A stretch of 64,000 nucleotides of DNA from Limnoperna fortunei (lineage: Eukaryota > Mollusca > Bivalvia > Mytilida > Modiolidae), in the NCBI GenBank assembly GCA_944474755.1, contig OX104117.1:61991522-62055521 (forward strand), in the 5' to 3' direction. Shown in pieces: positions 21,261-33,039 of this stretch. Every line of letters begins with the position of its first letter. Position 1 is the first letter of the stretch. The notes below the pieces were generated by a model. It had not been told where the DNA came from, did no database searches, and worked only from the letters and a program-made list of their open reading frames with translations. The translations under genes and the position numbers were made by a program.

Positions 21261-24200
21261 GTATGTTTAAATATATACTTCAGTATTTACTATTTACAAA
21301 AAATGTTTTTGAGGTTCATCATGATACTTTAAAAAACTGTGATAACATAAATATATATGTCTTTACTCTGTACAGAAAAACAATTTGAAAGGAAGCAGCA
21401 TTCAATTTCTTTTAAAAGGCTTATAAGTTGTTTTTATTACAGGAATGAGACTAATTATTCTTTGATTGTTGATATTTCCAATGTCATAATTTTTTAAAAA
21501 GTTTTTTACAACTTTATTACATTAAAATAAATTGATTAAATTGTCCTCACTAGAGCATATATATATATATTTTAATTACAGATCAATTGATTAGAATAGG
21601 GCATTTAAAAAAATGAAAACATGAGAAACTGGCCTTGATATTACTTTTGATTACATTTATTTGTATTTCTTGTTAAATAAGTATACAAGTCAATTGGTCC
21701 CAATTCCAATTTGTCCCAAGTCAATTGGTCCCAACTCCAATTCGTCCCAACTAGCTTTTAAAATGTTTTTATTTTTGTTTAAGGGATTATTTTAATATTT
21801 TGATTATTTTTATGCTTTTGATTTAGAATATATTTAAAAATGTGTGCTCTTAGTAACATGTTATGAACAATATAAATCTAAAGAAAAAACCAACATAAAG
21901 TACAATATTGTTACTTGTGAAGTTTTTAGACAGTCTTTGGTGCCACCAAAAGTCAAACTGACTTCACAAGTGTTTAATGTGTTATTTCTTAATGGAGTAG
22001 CTCTCCCATATACTGATATAATACAACTGAATAAGTAAATTAGTTTCCATTTAATTAGCAAATTCAAAGGCAATAAAAGTTGAGGTATTCAGGTAATCTA
22101 ATTAGCCAATTAAACAGTGGCACATGCCATTCACAACTTTGTTAATTGAATTATGACTAACAAATATTAGAGACAAATAATATGATTTTTACCATTTCTT
22201 TTAATAAAGGAAGACCAAGTCTTGAGTTATTTTAAATCTAATAAGCAATTTACAATTTAAAAAAATGCATGAATTTTATATAGTGATGTATGTAATTATC
22301 AATAAGGTATTTACAACATTTAAGTTAATAAAATATATTTTTATAGTCAAAGAATGTAAGTATAAAAAAAAAATAAAACTTTCCAGGACAACATCTTCTG
22401 TGTGTCTAAGATTTGCATAATCTGCAACACAAAGCCTGAACGGTAAAGTCATGGTGTTTCAATCGAACTGGTCTGGTGCAGACAACACATTTAAAGGACA
22501 TAATGGAGAAAAAGTGTTTTTTAGAGTTACACCTTTTTCTGTTATATTTTTTTATTTAATGATTAAATTTGATTGGACCTATCATAAGACATTAATTTTT
22601 GTACAACTACCTCAGTGTGAGCTTCTTAAATTTTAATAACTTATTATTTCTTGCTAAACAAAACCCAAAATTGTTCTAAAATATACTTTTTTAAGTGTTG
22701 GGACCAATAGGCAAAGACTTGGGCATCCACACAAGTCAGGGTTTCTGTGTCCACATGTGTCCACTAAGCCCTGACAAACTTGGCTAGGAAATTCCCGGGC
22801 TACATGATTTCATATGACGTCAAACCCTCAAAATATCAACTAATGAAATTGCTTGAAAGAAGCAATTGTTTGGCAGTTGTCATTCTTACTGATTCTTAAG
22901 TGGGAAGAAAACGTAACGCAAAGTAATAAATAATAGCAGTAATAACAACCTATTAACGCTACTGTACAATATAAACTGATTTTCACATGGTCTATGCAAC
23001 ACATTCGTTTGGTTTATCATGTTTATTTACAATCGACATCTGGATATCCCTTAACCAAGCCGTGAATGAAGATGAGCTTTTGATTGGCTACATTCAGGTA
23101 TGATGTAGCCAATCAAATTAATGACTTCTAGCCCGGGAATTTCCTAGCTAAGTTTGCCAGGGTTTCGTGGACACATGTGGACACAGAAACACTGACTTGT
23201 GAGGATGAGACTTGGGATGCATTGGCTGGGACTAATTTGTTAGTGGGATCAATTGACGAGACACCCAATTGAGATTTATACCATTCAATTCTGAACTCGA
23301 GGTAACAATTGTTATGATTACAAAATAGCAGTTAAATTGTGAGTTTTTTTAATGAAATGTTCATGATTTTAAGGAAAGTTTTTAAGACATTTAATCAATT
23401 GATGATAATATTTATCTGTTTGAATGCCATGTACAAGTATTTGTATAAATTTCAGATCCGGCTGTTACACAACTTATTACTGGTAAGTTAAGATAATGAG
23501 AACTTTCACATTCATTAACAGAAAGTGCTAACAGGACTCAAATGTCAGATGATTATAATGATTTTGTTCTTCATTATGATCAGTGAAAGAAAAGGGTAAA
23601 AAGTATGTTAAGTAACTGTTGTTGAAACAACATATTGGGTACATTTGTAAAATTTGAGTTGTAAATAAAAATGTAACAGTAAGTAAAATATTTGATTTTT
23701 TATGCATCTAATACAACATGCACTCAAATGAAGGACATGTTGTATGCATTTAAAGTTGGTGGTAGTGTAATTTTTTTAGAATCGTGCTATACAGTTAGAT
23801 TTATAATAACCCTGCTTGCAGGACAAAAACAAAAATTGTGGTTTTTTAGGGGTTTGAATATTTGTTTATCTTCTAGCAATTTTCTGCCATATCATGGAGC
23901 CAATTTTGATTTTTTGCTGAAATGTAAATTACAGTCCATGGTGAGAACTCCAACCTTCATTAGGAATAATGGCAATCATTGTCAAATAAAATTGCCTGCA
24001 GTAAGATTACAACCAGTGTTTTAACACCAGTGTAGTATATGGCCAACTACATAGTCCACCCTGCTACCAAGGCCACAATAACAATCAGTAAAAACAATGT
24101 ATGCTTAAACTTCCTTAATATTTTGCAGCTTTGAGACCAGAATTTAATTTCCTAACAAAGAATCTAAGTAGAGAATGGAGATTTTTTATGAGAGCTTTGG

Positions 24201-24397
24201 GTATGGACGATGTTGATGTGGATTCCATTGAAACTGATTATCCAAGAAGCTTAAAAGATCAGATATATTACTCACTTGTCTTATGGGTCAGAGAACATAA
24301 AGATAAAGCCACAAAGCAAGCACTTATTCAAGCTCTTCGTGATGGAACAGTAGAAAGAAATGACTTGGCATCAAAATTAGAAAAGGGGAATTATTAA
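20867..24397 (+). CDS. FADD: FADD adaptor gene (DED + death domain), three exons
   Basis: Fas-associated death domain adaptor, which links death receptors (death domain) to caspase-8 (DED) in extrinsic apoptosis and innate immunity. Three exons (20867-21260, 23456-23482, 24129-24397) join in phase 1,1 to encode 229 aa; human FADD is 208 aa. Residues 1-80 form a death effector domain with the LTKMKFMCKDIVKRR helix-2/3 region, matching LTELKFLCLGRVGKR of FADD. Residues from about 145 on are a death domain with NLSREWRFFMRALGM, SIETDYPR and SLVLWVREH. A Ser/Gln/His-rich linker of about 50 residues separates them. Introns carry a MITE, an older TIR element and a SINE. Two AATAAA signals lie 138 and 167 bp past the stop codon. 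Confidence 0.92.
21689..23257. mobile_element. Older imperfect-TIR element in FADD intron 1
   Basis: Left end GTCAATTGGTCCCA and right end its near reverse complement (TGGGATCAATTGAC), each followed inward by further TTGGTCCCA/TTGTCCCA words. The MITE at 22724-23207 is inserted in its right arm. Confidence 0.5.
22724..23207. mobile_element. MITE copy 2 with 9-bp target duplication
   Basis: 484 bp, same family as 590-1054 in the same orientation, with matching termini. Flanked by perfect direct repeats AGACTTGGG at 22715-22723 and 23208-23216. Lies in FADD intron 1. Confidence 0.93.
23456..23482 (+). CDS. FADD: FADD exon 2: 27-nt microexon
   Basis: Nine codons' worth of sequence between tttcag and gtaagt, phase 1 to 1, encoding DPAVTQLIT in the linker. 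Skipping it would keep the frame. Support is splice signals and exact phase agreement only, since it is too short for homology. Confidence 0.7.
23860..24074 (-). mobile_element. Diverged SINE copy in FADD intron 2
   Basis: Minus-strand body recognisable by the TAGCAATTTTCTGCCATATC tail and GGCC..CACTGG head remnants. It ends about 55 bp before FADD exon 3. Strongly decayed. Confidence 0.6.
24129..24397 (+). CDS. FADD: FADD exon 3: death domain
   Basis: Begins after ttttgcag, phase 1, and ends with TAA at 24397. Encodes ALRPEFNFLTKNLSREW and the full six-helix death domain up to LASKLEKGNY. The helix 2-3 region SIETDYPR and the helix 4 SLVLWV match FADD family positions. Confidence 0.92.
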
Positions 24398-24534
24398 TAC
24401 ATAGTGGATGGATTAACTGAAAATTGGGTTTCTGTGATATTTTGTTACATATGTATATAAGTTAGAGTTGTAATAATTAGAGTATAAGATTGACGAAGAA
24501 AATTATTGTACTGTAAATTTTACAATTCATCTGT

Positions 24535-24569
24535 AATAAATTGAGATTTTCTAATGTTTTCACAATAAA
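24535..24569 (+). terminator. FADD polyadenylation signals
   Basis: Two AATAAA hexamers at 24535-24540 and 24564-24569, just before an (AT)n tract. They are the first good signals after the FADD stop codon. The cleavage site is not visible from sequence. Confidence 0.5.
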
Positions 24570-24576
24570 TGTTAAA

Positions 24577-24580
<4 letters not shown>

Positions 24581-24630
<50 letters not shown>
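24581..24630. repeat. (AT)25 microsatellite
   Basis: Fifty bases of uninterrupted AT dinucleotide directly downstream of the second FADD polyadenylation signal. Confidence 0.97.
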
Positions 24631-24633
<3 letters not shown>

Positions 24634-26169
24634 AATGTCAGTTTACGATAAAAAAATACACATGTATGTACATAATTAAGTGCACAGGTTTATATATGTT
24701 AATTCACTTGAAGTTTTGAAACTTTGTTGCCTTGACCGTTAGATCTAACCTAAAAGTATTTTTGTTATCCAAACTGTTTTACATTGCTAGTGTTTTTTAA
24801 TACTGGTACATTCAAACTTGAAAATTGAAAATACAAATTTTCAACAAACAGTATAAAACTACTAGAACTATTTGTTTAATCTCCTGGTGTTCAAGGGTCA
24901 CTGAGTCAGTTACTGAAAGTAGATCAATAGGCATTGTTCCATACATGACCAGTCAACTTTTTGTTTAGCTACCATTAAATATATTTATATATATACTGTT
25001 CAGCAGTTTTGTGAAACTCAATATTTTGAAAACAAAATGTTATCAAGATGCATATTTTGAACCTAGCACGGCAAATAAAATCTGGCAAAATATCACATAA
25101 GACCAACATAAATTGTTGTGCCACTTTATTACCTTTCTGTATGTTTTTGATTTGTTTTTTTTAAAGTTAATTGTCCTATGTATATACATGTATTGGGTAA
25201 ATTACAAATGCTACATGTAAATTGCAACCTGAAACTTTATATTCAAGAGGATATTGAAAGTTTTTTTATTATCAGCAAAATTCAAAATGTAATTTTTCAT
25301 AACAAATATTCTCTGGTATGGTTTATGGTATACAAATGTCTCTCCCAAGTCCCACTTTATCTCTAGAATGCCTTCACCTAGATATTCTTCAAACTGCACA
25401 CATTTGTTAATTAAGTTAGCCTCATGGTCTGTATACTTTTTGGTAAATTTCTGATTTATTGTTACATAGTTACGAGACTTTATTCGAGAAAAAAGGTGAA
25501 TTTTTTAGTTTTCAAACTAACATGACCAACTCGAAATCGCTTTATCAGTTTACTTGGAAATTTTTGATAGATGTGTGCTTCCTATCATTTTTTGGTAAAG
25601 TTCTGATTTTTTTTGTGTTATAATGTTATGAGAATTTTTTAGTTTTGGGACTCCTAACTTGAAAAAGCTTGCATCAGATTTCTTGAAATTTCTGGATATT
25701 GTCAAATTGATAGACACAATTATGTCTCATCAGTGCTGATAGAATAATGCATCCAAGAAGTGTATAGCTTTTGTCCATCTTCAGACAGGCAGGAAGCAGT
25801 TAATAAATGCTTATACAACCGACTGTAAATGTATTAATCTGATGATAAAAAAACTTAATATATGTATGCCATGTTAATTATGTTGAATATACAAATTAAA
25901 ATGTATGTATTATACATTTTCTTGTATTTCATGGCCATTAATACTTTAATACCTTGTCTATACCTATTTTAGCCCTTCTATTAAAAATGTGTAAATGATT
26001 TGTCCTAACTTCTTAATGGCTTTCAAGCCAACACACAAGTACGTGTAGTGTTAATATCTTGCTTGCATAAAGTTAATATTACTAAAAGTGTTTAGTTTTT
26101 GTCAGATTTTTTGGTCATTTTTGGGTTATAGTATGGTTTAGTCAGACAGGCAGGCAGGTAGGGAAAATT
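24631..26169. other. Intergenic, weak tandem duplication only
   Basis: AT-rich. About 25430-25700 contains two diverged copies of a roughly 150-bp unit with TTTCTGATTT..GTTA and TTTAGTTTT words, and GACAGGCAGG-type tracts near 25785 and 26143. No gene seen. Confidence 0.45.
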
Positions 26170-26830
26170 AGGTATCTGTTTTGTGTAATCAACTCCTTAA
26201 GTTGTCAACTCGTATCTCTGAAACTTAACAGAAAGATTGCACATATTTTGAAGTAGTGCACCTGCTGTTATGGAAGTGTTTCAGAATTTTTTTGCCGAGT
26301 GGTCAAGGTATTTCGTCTACTATTGATCACATGGTCTGTCAACACTGAAATTGCGGGTTCGATTCTCTCTGCAGGCAGGTTGTACTCGACTCCAATCTTA
26401 ATTGACAAGGATTGCCAGTTTTCCTACAGCAGGTCGGGGGTTCTCTCCGGGTACTCTGGCTTCCTCCCCCAATAAAAACTGGACGCCATGAAATAGCTGA
26501 AAAATTGCTGAAAGTGGCGTTAAAACACCATTCAAACAAACAAAAAACAGAATTTTTTTCCTAATTTTCCAGACTCGTTAACTTGGTCACTTTTCAGTAC
26601 ATTTGCAGAAGACAGTACTTATTTTGTGTAATAAAATCCTCCTACAGTTTGTAACCCAGAAAAAGATCGCACGTGTATTGAAGTTGTACACCTGCTATCA
26701 TGAAATTGTTTTTTTTCCAAATTTTCCAGACTTGGGAATGTCATTTTTCAGAACATTTGCAGAAGATGGTACCTATTTTTTTTACTCAACTCCTACATTA
26801 TTTTACACAAACCCAAAACCTTCTAACAAA
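26170..26830. repeat. Two-unit tandem repeat split by a SINE
   Basis: Two copies of a roughly 180-bp unit (shared words CTTAATTTTGTGTAAT-like, CACCTGCT(G/A)T and TTTTCCAGACT). The first copy is interrupted by the SINE at 26294-26548. Confidence 0.7.
26294..26548 (+). mobile_element. tRNA-derived SINE with perfect 12-bp duplication
   Basis: Plus-strand copy: GCCGAGTGGTCAAGG head (A-box), GCGGGTTCGATTCTC (B-box), body, then an AAACAAACAAAAAA tail. Flanked by CAGAATTTTTTT at 26282-26293 and 26549-26560. This is the cleanest copy in the window. Confidence 0.93.
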
Positions 26831-27160
26831 TAGTAAACCATTCCCTATTTATTAAGGCAATTTGCAACCAGACCATTTCAGTCATTAATTATTTTTGTAC
26901 GAAATTCTTCCATCGTAGGTACATGGTTTCTCCAGCTAACTACTCCTCTAGTTTTAAATCGGAACCCTAGTTTTTTGCTAGGTGTTGGTATATATGTATA
27001 CAAATTTTGTTGATTTTTTTTTAATGAATTTTGAGTTGATCTAAAAAAATTACCAATTATGTATATAGGGTAAGCTGTTTGTCCAACTTTAAATGACAAT
27101 GCCAGTTTTCCTGTTGTCAGTCAGGTTTTCACAGGGTACTCTGGCTTCCTCTCCCAAGAA

Positions 27161-28496
27161 CTAGAGGCTCCCAGGAGCCTGTATCGCTCACTTGAACCCA
27201 AGCAACCGTTTTTTATCCAGCTTTTCTTTCCTATAAGGAATTGCCCAACACTTATGCAAAATCATTAGTTTTGACCTTTTAAGGGAAATAACTCCTATAT
27301 AGAGGAGCTTTTGTTGCTTGGGAGGGAGATTCACTTCAAATTTGCTGTTCCTGTTATACTTTATTTTAAGCCAATGTAGCTATGTAGGTAGTCAGCTGTC
27401 ATGATTTGCACAATTTTGGTAGAGGAAATCCTAAAGATGATGTGTGCAATGTTTCAAAGCAGTCCTTTCATTGGTTTAAGAGGAGAAGATTTTTTTAAAT
27501 CAATTAAAATTCATTAAAAAAATGTTCAAGGAGAATAACCCCTAAATGGTTCTTCAGACAATCTTGACCCCAAGTCATTTTTGCAGCTCTGATAGAGAAG
27601 AACAATTAAGCAATGCTAACTTCATCTCTAGTTCTAATAATTTTCAAGATTTTTAGGCAAAAATGGCAAAAACCATCAATTTGAACAATAAAAGGGCAAC
27701 AACTCCTACAAGGAGTCATCATACAACTTCGACTAAATTGATTGTTTCGTAGAGCTTTCGTTGCTGATGAAGGCACATCTCTTCGTTTTTCCTGTATCTG
27801 TTATACTTTTTGATCTATAAGCCGAAAACTGTATTTTGACCCCCCCCCCCCTATTTTTAGTCATGGTGGCCATTTTGGTTAATCTGCTGCTGTTTTGTGC
27901 TAACTTAGTACAAGACATTTGACGGATGATGTGTACAAAGTTTCAAAGTACTAATTTCCGGGGTTCAAGAGGAGATTTTTAAAAATCAATTAAAACCGAT
28001 TAAAAAAAAGTTCAAGAGGAACAACTCTAAAAGGTTAATCAGACAATCTTGACCCTATAGCCATTTTTTTTTTGTAGCCCTCATAGAGCAGAACAACTAA
28101 GCAATGCTAACTTTTTCTCTAGTTCTAATAATTTTTAAAGATTTGGAGACAAAAATGGCAAAAATCATCAATTTCGACAATTAAAGGGCAAGGAATCATC
28201 ATACAACTTTGACCCAATGGAGTGTTCTGTAGAGCTTTTGATGCTGAAAATGGATGGTCTCTTTTGAACTATGTCAAAAACTGTATTTTGCCCCATTTTA
28301 TTTTAGTCATGGTGGCCATGTTGGTTGGTCCGACGCCATGATTTGTGCAAACTTGGTAGAGGACATTTAACTGATGATGTGTTCAAAGCAATCCCTTCAG
28401 TGGTTTTGGAGGAGAAAAATTTTAAAGAAAAGTTGACGAAGACAAGACGCCAAGTGATGGCAATAGCTCACATGACCGTTCAGGTCAGGTGAGCTT
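27161..28496 (-). mobile_element. Helentron-like (HINE) element, copy C
   Basis: Starts CTAGAGGCTCCCAGGAGCCT (the minus-strand 3' hairpin plus CTAG) and ends CAGGTGAGCTTA, with inverted GCTCAC at 27187. Two long diverged units of about 560-600 bp with GGCAA.AACTCCTACAAG and GTTTAAGAGGAGAAGA. Contains a poly-C tract at about 27841-27851. Confidence 0.82.
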
Positions 28497-28499
28497 AAT

Positions 28500-29245
28500 A
28501 AAAGGGCATCTAATGGGACATCAAAATGATACCCCACAATATTGTATTTAATACATGCAACACATTTAATGAAATACAGCCTACAAGAACAGTCTATCTT
28601 GCAGGACATTTTTATCTTGACCTTGGACCTATAAAATAATTGTTTAATTTAGGGATCTAATAACTACAAATAGGATTTTGCTGCAAATTCAACTTGATCT
28701 TCATTTTAATAGTACTTAACCGATGTGCAAAGTTTTAACATTTGAAAACTTACAATTTTGATAAAAAAAAATGGTTTTTTTTTAAATGGCCTTAATAAAA
28801 AACTACAAATCAGAATCTGCTGCAAATTGAACTATCTTCATTTTAAAGTACTTTGCAGCTGTGTAATGTATAAACAAAATCAGTTGTCACGTTTTCAAGT
28901 AATCATCTGGAAACCACCAAAACAGACAGAAGAGCAGCCACTTGTATCCAAATAGAGAGCATCACATAATACCTTGCCACTTCTTGATGCAGGGTATAAA
29001 AAGTGGATGCCTAAAATAGCTGAAATTAAGATACAGCCAATAAAAACAGTTCATCCAGCAAACTTGTACTCATCTTTATATCATGCAAAGTGTTAGTATG
29101 TATAGTATGGTTGTGTTTATTATTACGGTTATTTTGTCAAACTCGCTTAAATTAGGCAACCAGGATTAACTTATCTTTCGGTTTCTGGCAACAACCTTCA
29201 TTTTTTATTTTCTAAAATTTAAAATAAAAAAATCGATATGCACAG
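28500..29245. other. Intergenic, nothing firm
   Basis: Two or three diverged ACAAATAGGATTTTGCTGCAAATT-like words near 28660-28830 hint at an old tandem repeat. No gene. Confidence 0.35.
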
Positions 29246-29250
29246 GGGTG

Positions 29251-29932
29251 CAAAAGCCGAGTTGCCGTATTTTATTAACCAAAACTTTCATTGTCTTCAT
29301 TTTAAGATTGAACATAATTGGTTATTACAGGCATTACATGTAAACTGGAGACAAAGTGAGGAAGGGTTTCAGCAGGAAAAATGTAAGCTTTATCAACAAA
29401 TTTTCAAAGTTGCATAAAATATGAATATGTGAATCCTCTAACAGTATTGAACCATTGTGTAAAATTTCAGATATGTACTTGATGTAGTTTTTGAGTTATG
29501 GTCCGGAAACCACTAATTCAAGAAATTTTCTAGTGTTTTTCTGTCACTGTGACCTTGACCTTGAACGGATTTACCCCAAAATCAATAAGGTTCCTCCTCT
29601 TATGGTATGTAACATATACCAAAGTTTAATTAAAATTGGTTAAGAACTTTTTGAGTTATGGTCTGGAAACCACTAATTCAAGAAATTTTCTAACGTTTTT
29701 CTGTCGTTGTGACCTTGACCTTGAACGGATTTACCCCAAAATCAATAGGGTTCCTCCTCTTATGGTATGTAACAATATCCCAAAGTTTCAATAAAATGTA
29801 TGTAACAATATCCCAAAGTTTCAATAAAATTGGTTCACAACTTTCTGAGTTATGGTCCGGAAACCAATTGTTGACGCCCGCCCGCCATCATCATAACAAT
29901 AGCCGAGTTCAACTTCGTTGCAACTCGGCTAA
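29251..29932. mobile_element. Element with AGCCGAGTTGC inverted ends
   Basis: Left end AGCCGAGTTGC and right end GCAACTCGGCT are exact inverted copies. The interior has about 2.5 tandem units of roughly 155 bp (GAGTTATGGTCCGGAAACCA) and ends in a CGCCCGCCCGCC microsatellite at about 29875. Pearl/Helentron-like architecture. Confidence 0.75.
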
Positions 29933-30877
29933 TTATGTATGCGGGTGCATGGTATGTCCAGCTAATTACTCCTCCAGTTTTCTACATAGAACTTATAATA
30001 TGCTGGATGTAAGTTTATATCTTGTAAAGATCTATATTAAAGCTGTGCATATTGTAGCATATTTGGTATCTCACTTTTCCATGTAGTAAGTTATTTATAT
30101 ATTGAACAATTTAGAATGAGAAATGCTGTTTAGCATGTCTATGACTGAAGGTAACCCACTTCCCATTTCTGATGTTCCAGTGTTCATTTTAATTATTTGG
30201 AGTGAGAAATATAATGAAGTAGGTCTTGAGTTCCGGACAATGGAAAGATGTGCATCCATTTAAAAGTCTTTACTACAAATAAGGTGCACAATTACAAGAC
30301 AATATTACATGTAGCAACCTCATTAAAATTAAATCTTTCACTTGCTTGCTCTTTTTGGTATTGCCACCATGAAGATCCAACAGCATTCCATTACAGGGCA
30401 TTTCAGATTGAACTTTTGATATAAATATTATCCAATAAAATATTTCGGCATCCCCAAATTAACCAATCTAAAGCAAGCTTTTATCTTAACTTCAGGTATA
30501 CTGGTGAAATTGGTACAGTAATGCCCAAGAGATTCTGAATAACAAGAGGATTCCCAACATTAAAGGTTGGTGAAACTAATTTTTGATGATGCAGTTCATT
30601 ACGAGATAACCTGTAATGGGATGTTGTTAGACGTCTACAATGACAATAACAAAAAGTGGGTGGGAGCAAGTGAAAGTGAATGGTCAAGATCTTGCATAAG
30701 AAAGGGATCATATTTTTTTAACAAACACTTGGAGACTAAAATCATTTTCGACTAATTATTCTATTTGTGACATGTGTGGCCAACTAAACTATATAAGGTC
30801 CATCCTGTACAAGAGCTACGAAACATTAGCAGCGCTGTGGAACCTCTAAAAACAGAATTAAACTTATGATCAAACAA

Positions 30878-33036
30878 CTAGAGGCTCCCAGGAGCCTGTA
30901 ATCGCTCACCTGGAATCCAAATGACCATATTAAAATTTTTGAAATTAACAGTTTCAGTCTAGTTGTTATAGCTTTTAAGTTACTGTGCAAAAACTAAACA
31001 TTTCTTCAAAAAAATTTGTTAAATACAATAACTCCTATAAGGTGCCATCGACAATTTCTGAAAATTAAATGGTTTTTAGGCATTGTCCTTTAGGGTACTT
31101 TAGAAATTTACAGTTTTACTCTACTAATAGGTGTGTTATAGACTAATTTATAATTAAAAAACTGTTCATATGTCCAAATTCATAATGAAAGGGCAATAAC
31201 TCCTATAAAGAGTCATCTTGCAATTTTTGGACTAAGCAATCATTTGTAGGGCTTCTATTGCTGATCATTTGTGCAATTTACAGTTTTAATCTAGCTACTA
31301 TAGTTTTCAAGTTACAGGACAAAAATGGAAAATTTTGTAACAAAATCGTCATTTAAGGGCAATAACCCCTATAAGGAGTCATCTGACAATTTCAGACCAA
31401 TTAAATGAATTGTAGGGCTTTTTTTGCTGATCATTTTTGCAATTTATTATTTCACTCTAGCTGTTATGGTTTTTAAGTTACAGGACAAAAACGGAAAATT
31501 TCATAAAAAAATTGCAATTTAAGGGCAATAACTCCTATAAGGAGTCATCTGACAATTTCAGACTTAAAAGTAATTTGTAGGGCTTGTATTGCTGATCATT
31601 TTTGCTATTAACAGTTTCACTCTAGCTGTTACAGTTTTTAAGTTACAGGACAAAAACGGAAAATTTCATAAAAAATTGCAATTTAAGGGCAATAACTCCT
31701 ATAAGGAGTCATCTGACAATTTCAGACTTAAAACGTAATTTGTAAGGCTTGTATTGCTGATCAGTTTTGCAATTAACAGTTTCACTCTAGCTGTTACAGT
31801 TTTTAAGTTACAGGACAAAAACGGAAAATTTCATAAAAAATTGTCATTTATGGCCAATAACTTATTTAAGGAGTTGTCCGACAATTTCAGACCAATCAAG
31901 TGAATTGTAGGGTCTTTATTGCTGATCATTTGTGCAATTTACAGTTTCAATCTAGCTGCTATAGTTTTCAAGTTACAGGACAAAAAAGGAAAATTTCATA
32001 AAAAATTGCCATTTAAGGGCAATAACTCCTATAAGGAGTCATCTGACAATTTCAGACTTATACAGTGAATTGTAGGGCTTGTATTGTTGATCATTTTTGC
32101 TATTTACAGTTTTACTCTAGCTGTTCTAGTTTTAAAGTTACAGGACAAAAACGGAAAATTTCATAAAAAATTACCATTTAAGGGCAATAACTCATATAAG
32201 GAGTCATCTGACAATTTCAGACCAATCAAGTGAATTGTAGGGTCTTTATTGCTGATCATTTGTGCAATTTACAGTTTCAATCTAGCTGCTATAGTTTTCA
32301 AGTTACAGGACAAAAACGGAAAATTTCATAAAAAATTGCCATTTAAGGGCAATAACTCCTATAAGGAGTCATCTGACAATTTCACTAATACAGTAAATTG
32401 TAGGGCTTGTATTGTTGATCATTTTTGCTATTTACAGTTTTACTCTAGCTGTTATAGTTTTAAAGTTACAGGACAAAAACGGAAAATTTCATAAAAAATT
32501 ACCATTTAAGGGCAATAACTCATATAAGGAGTCATCTGACAATTTCAGACCAATCAAGTGAATTGTAGGGCTTTTATTGCTGATCATTTTTGCCATTTAC
32601 AGTTTCACTCTACCTCGTATATTTTTCAGGTTATATTGTAAATACCAAAAATTTGGTCAAAAATCGTCTAAAAAGGGCAATAACTCCTACAAGAAGCCAA
32701 TACACAACTTCGCACTAATAGCAACTATTGTAGACCTTAATGTGCTGATCAATTTGAAGTAACGGTTTTCTCTATAGCTATTATAGTTTTTTAGATAATG
32801 ATCAAAAACCTGTGTTGAACCCCTTGTTCTATTTTTAGTAACAGCGGCCATATTTGTCTGTTGATCAACACCCTGGGTACAAACTTGATACTAGGAACCC
32901 TAAGGATGATTGTGGCCAAGTTTGAAAAAAATGGGCCCAGTGGTTTCAGAGGAGAAGATTTTTGAAAAAGTTTATGACGGACGACGGACGCCAAGTGATA
33001 GCAATAGCTCACATGGACCTTTGGTCCAGGTGAGCT
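30878..33036 (-). mobile_element. Helentron-like (HINE) element, copy D
   Basis: Starts CTAGAGGCTCCCAGGAGCCT, ends CAGGTGAGCTA, with inverted GCTCACC at 30904. About ten tandem units of roughly 157-160 bp with TTAAGGGCAATAACTCCTAT and ACAGGACAAAAACGGAAAAT. Close relative of copy A with more units. GACGGACGACGGACGCC microsatellite near 32980. Confidence 0.85.
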
Positions 33037-33039
33037 AAT

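Noticed and set aside
26294..26372. tRNA gene
   Set aside because: The A-box and B-box resemble tRNA, but the sequence lacks a foldable acceptor stem and is the head of a SINE.
32249..32762. Plus-strand frames of 61-81 codons in tandem
   Set aside because: Repeated frames are translations of the 157-160 bp units of Helentron-like copy D.
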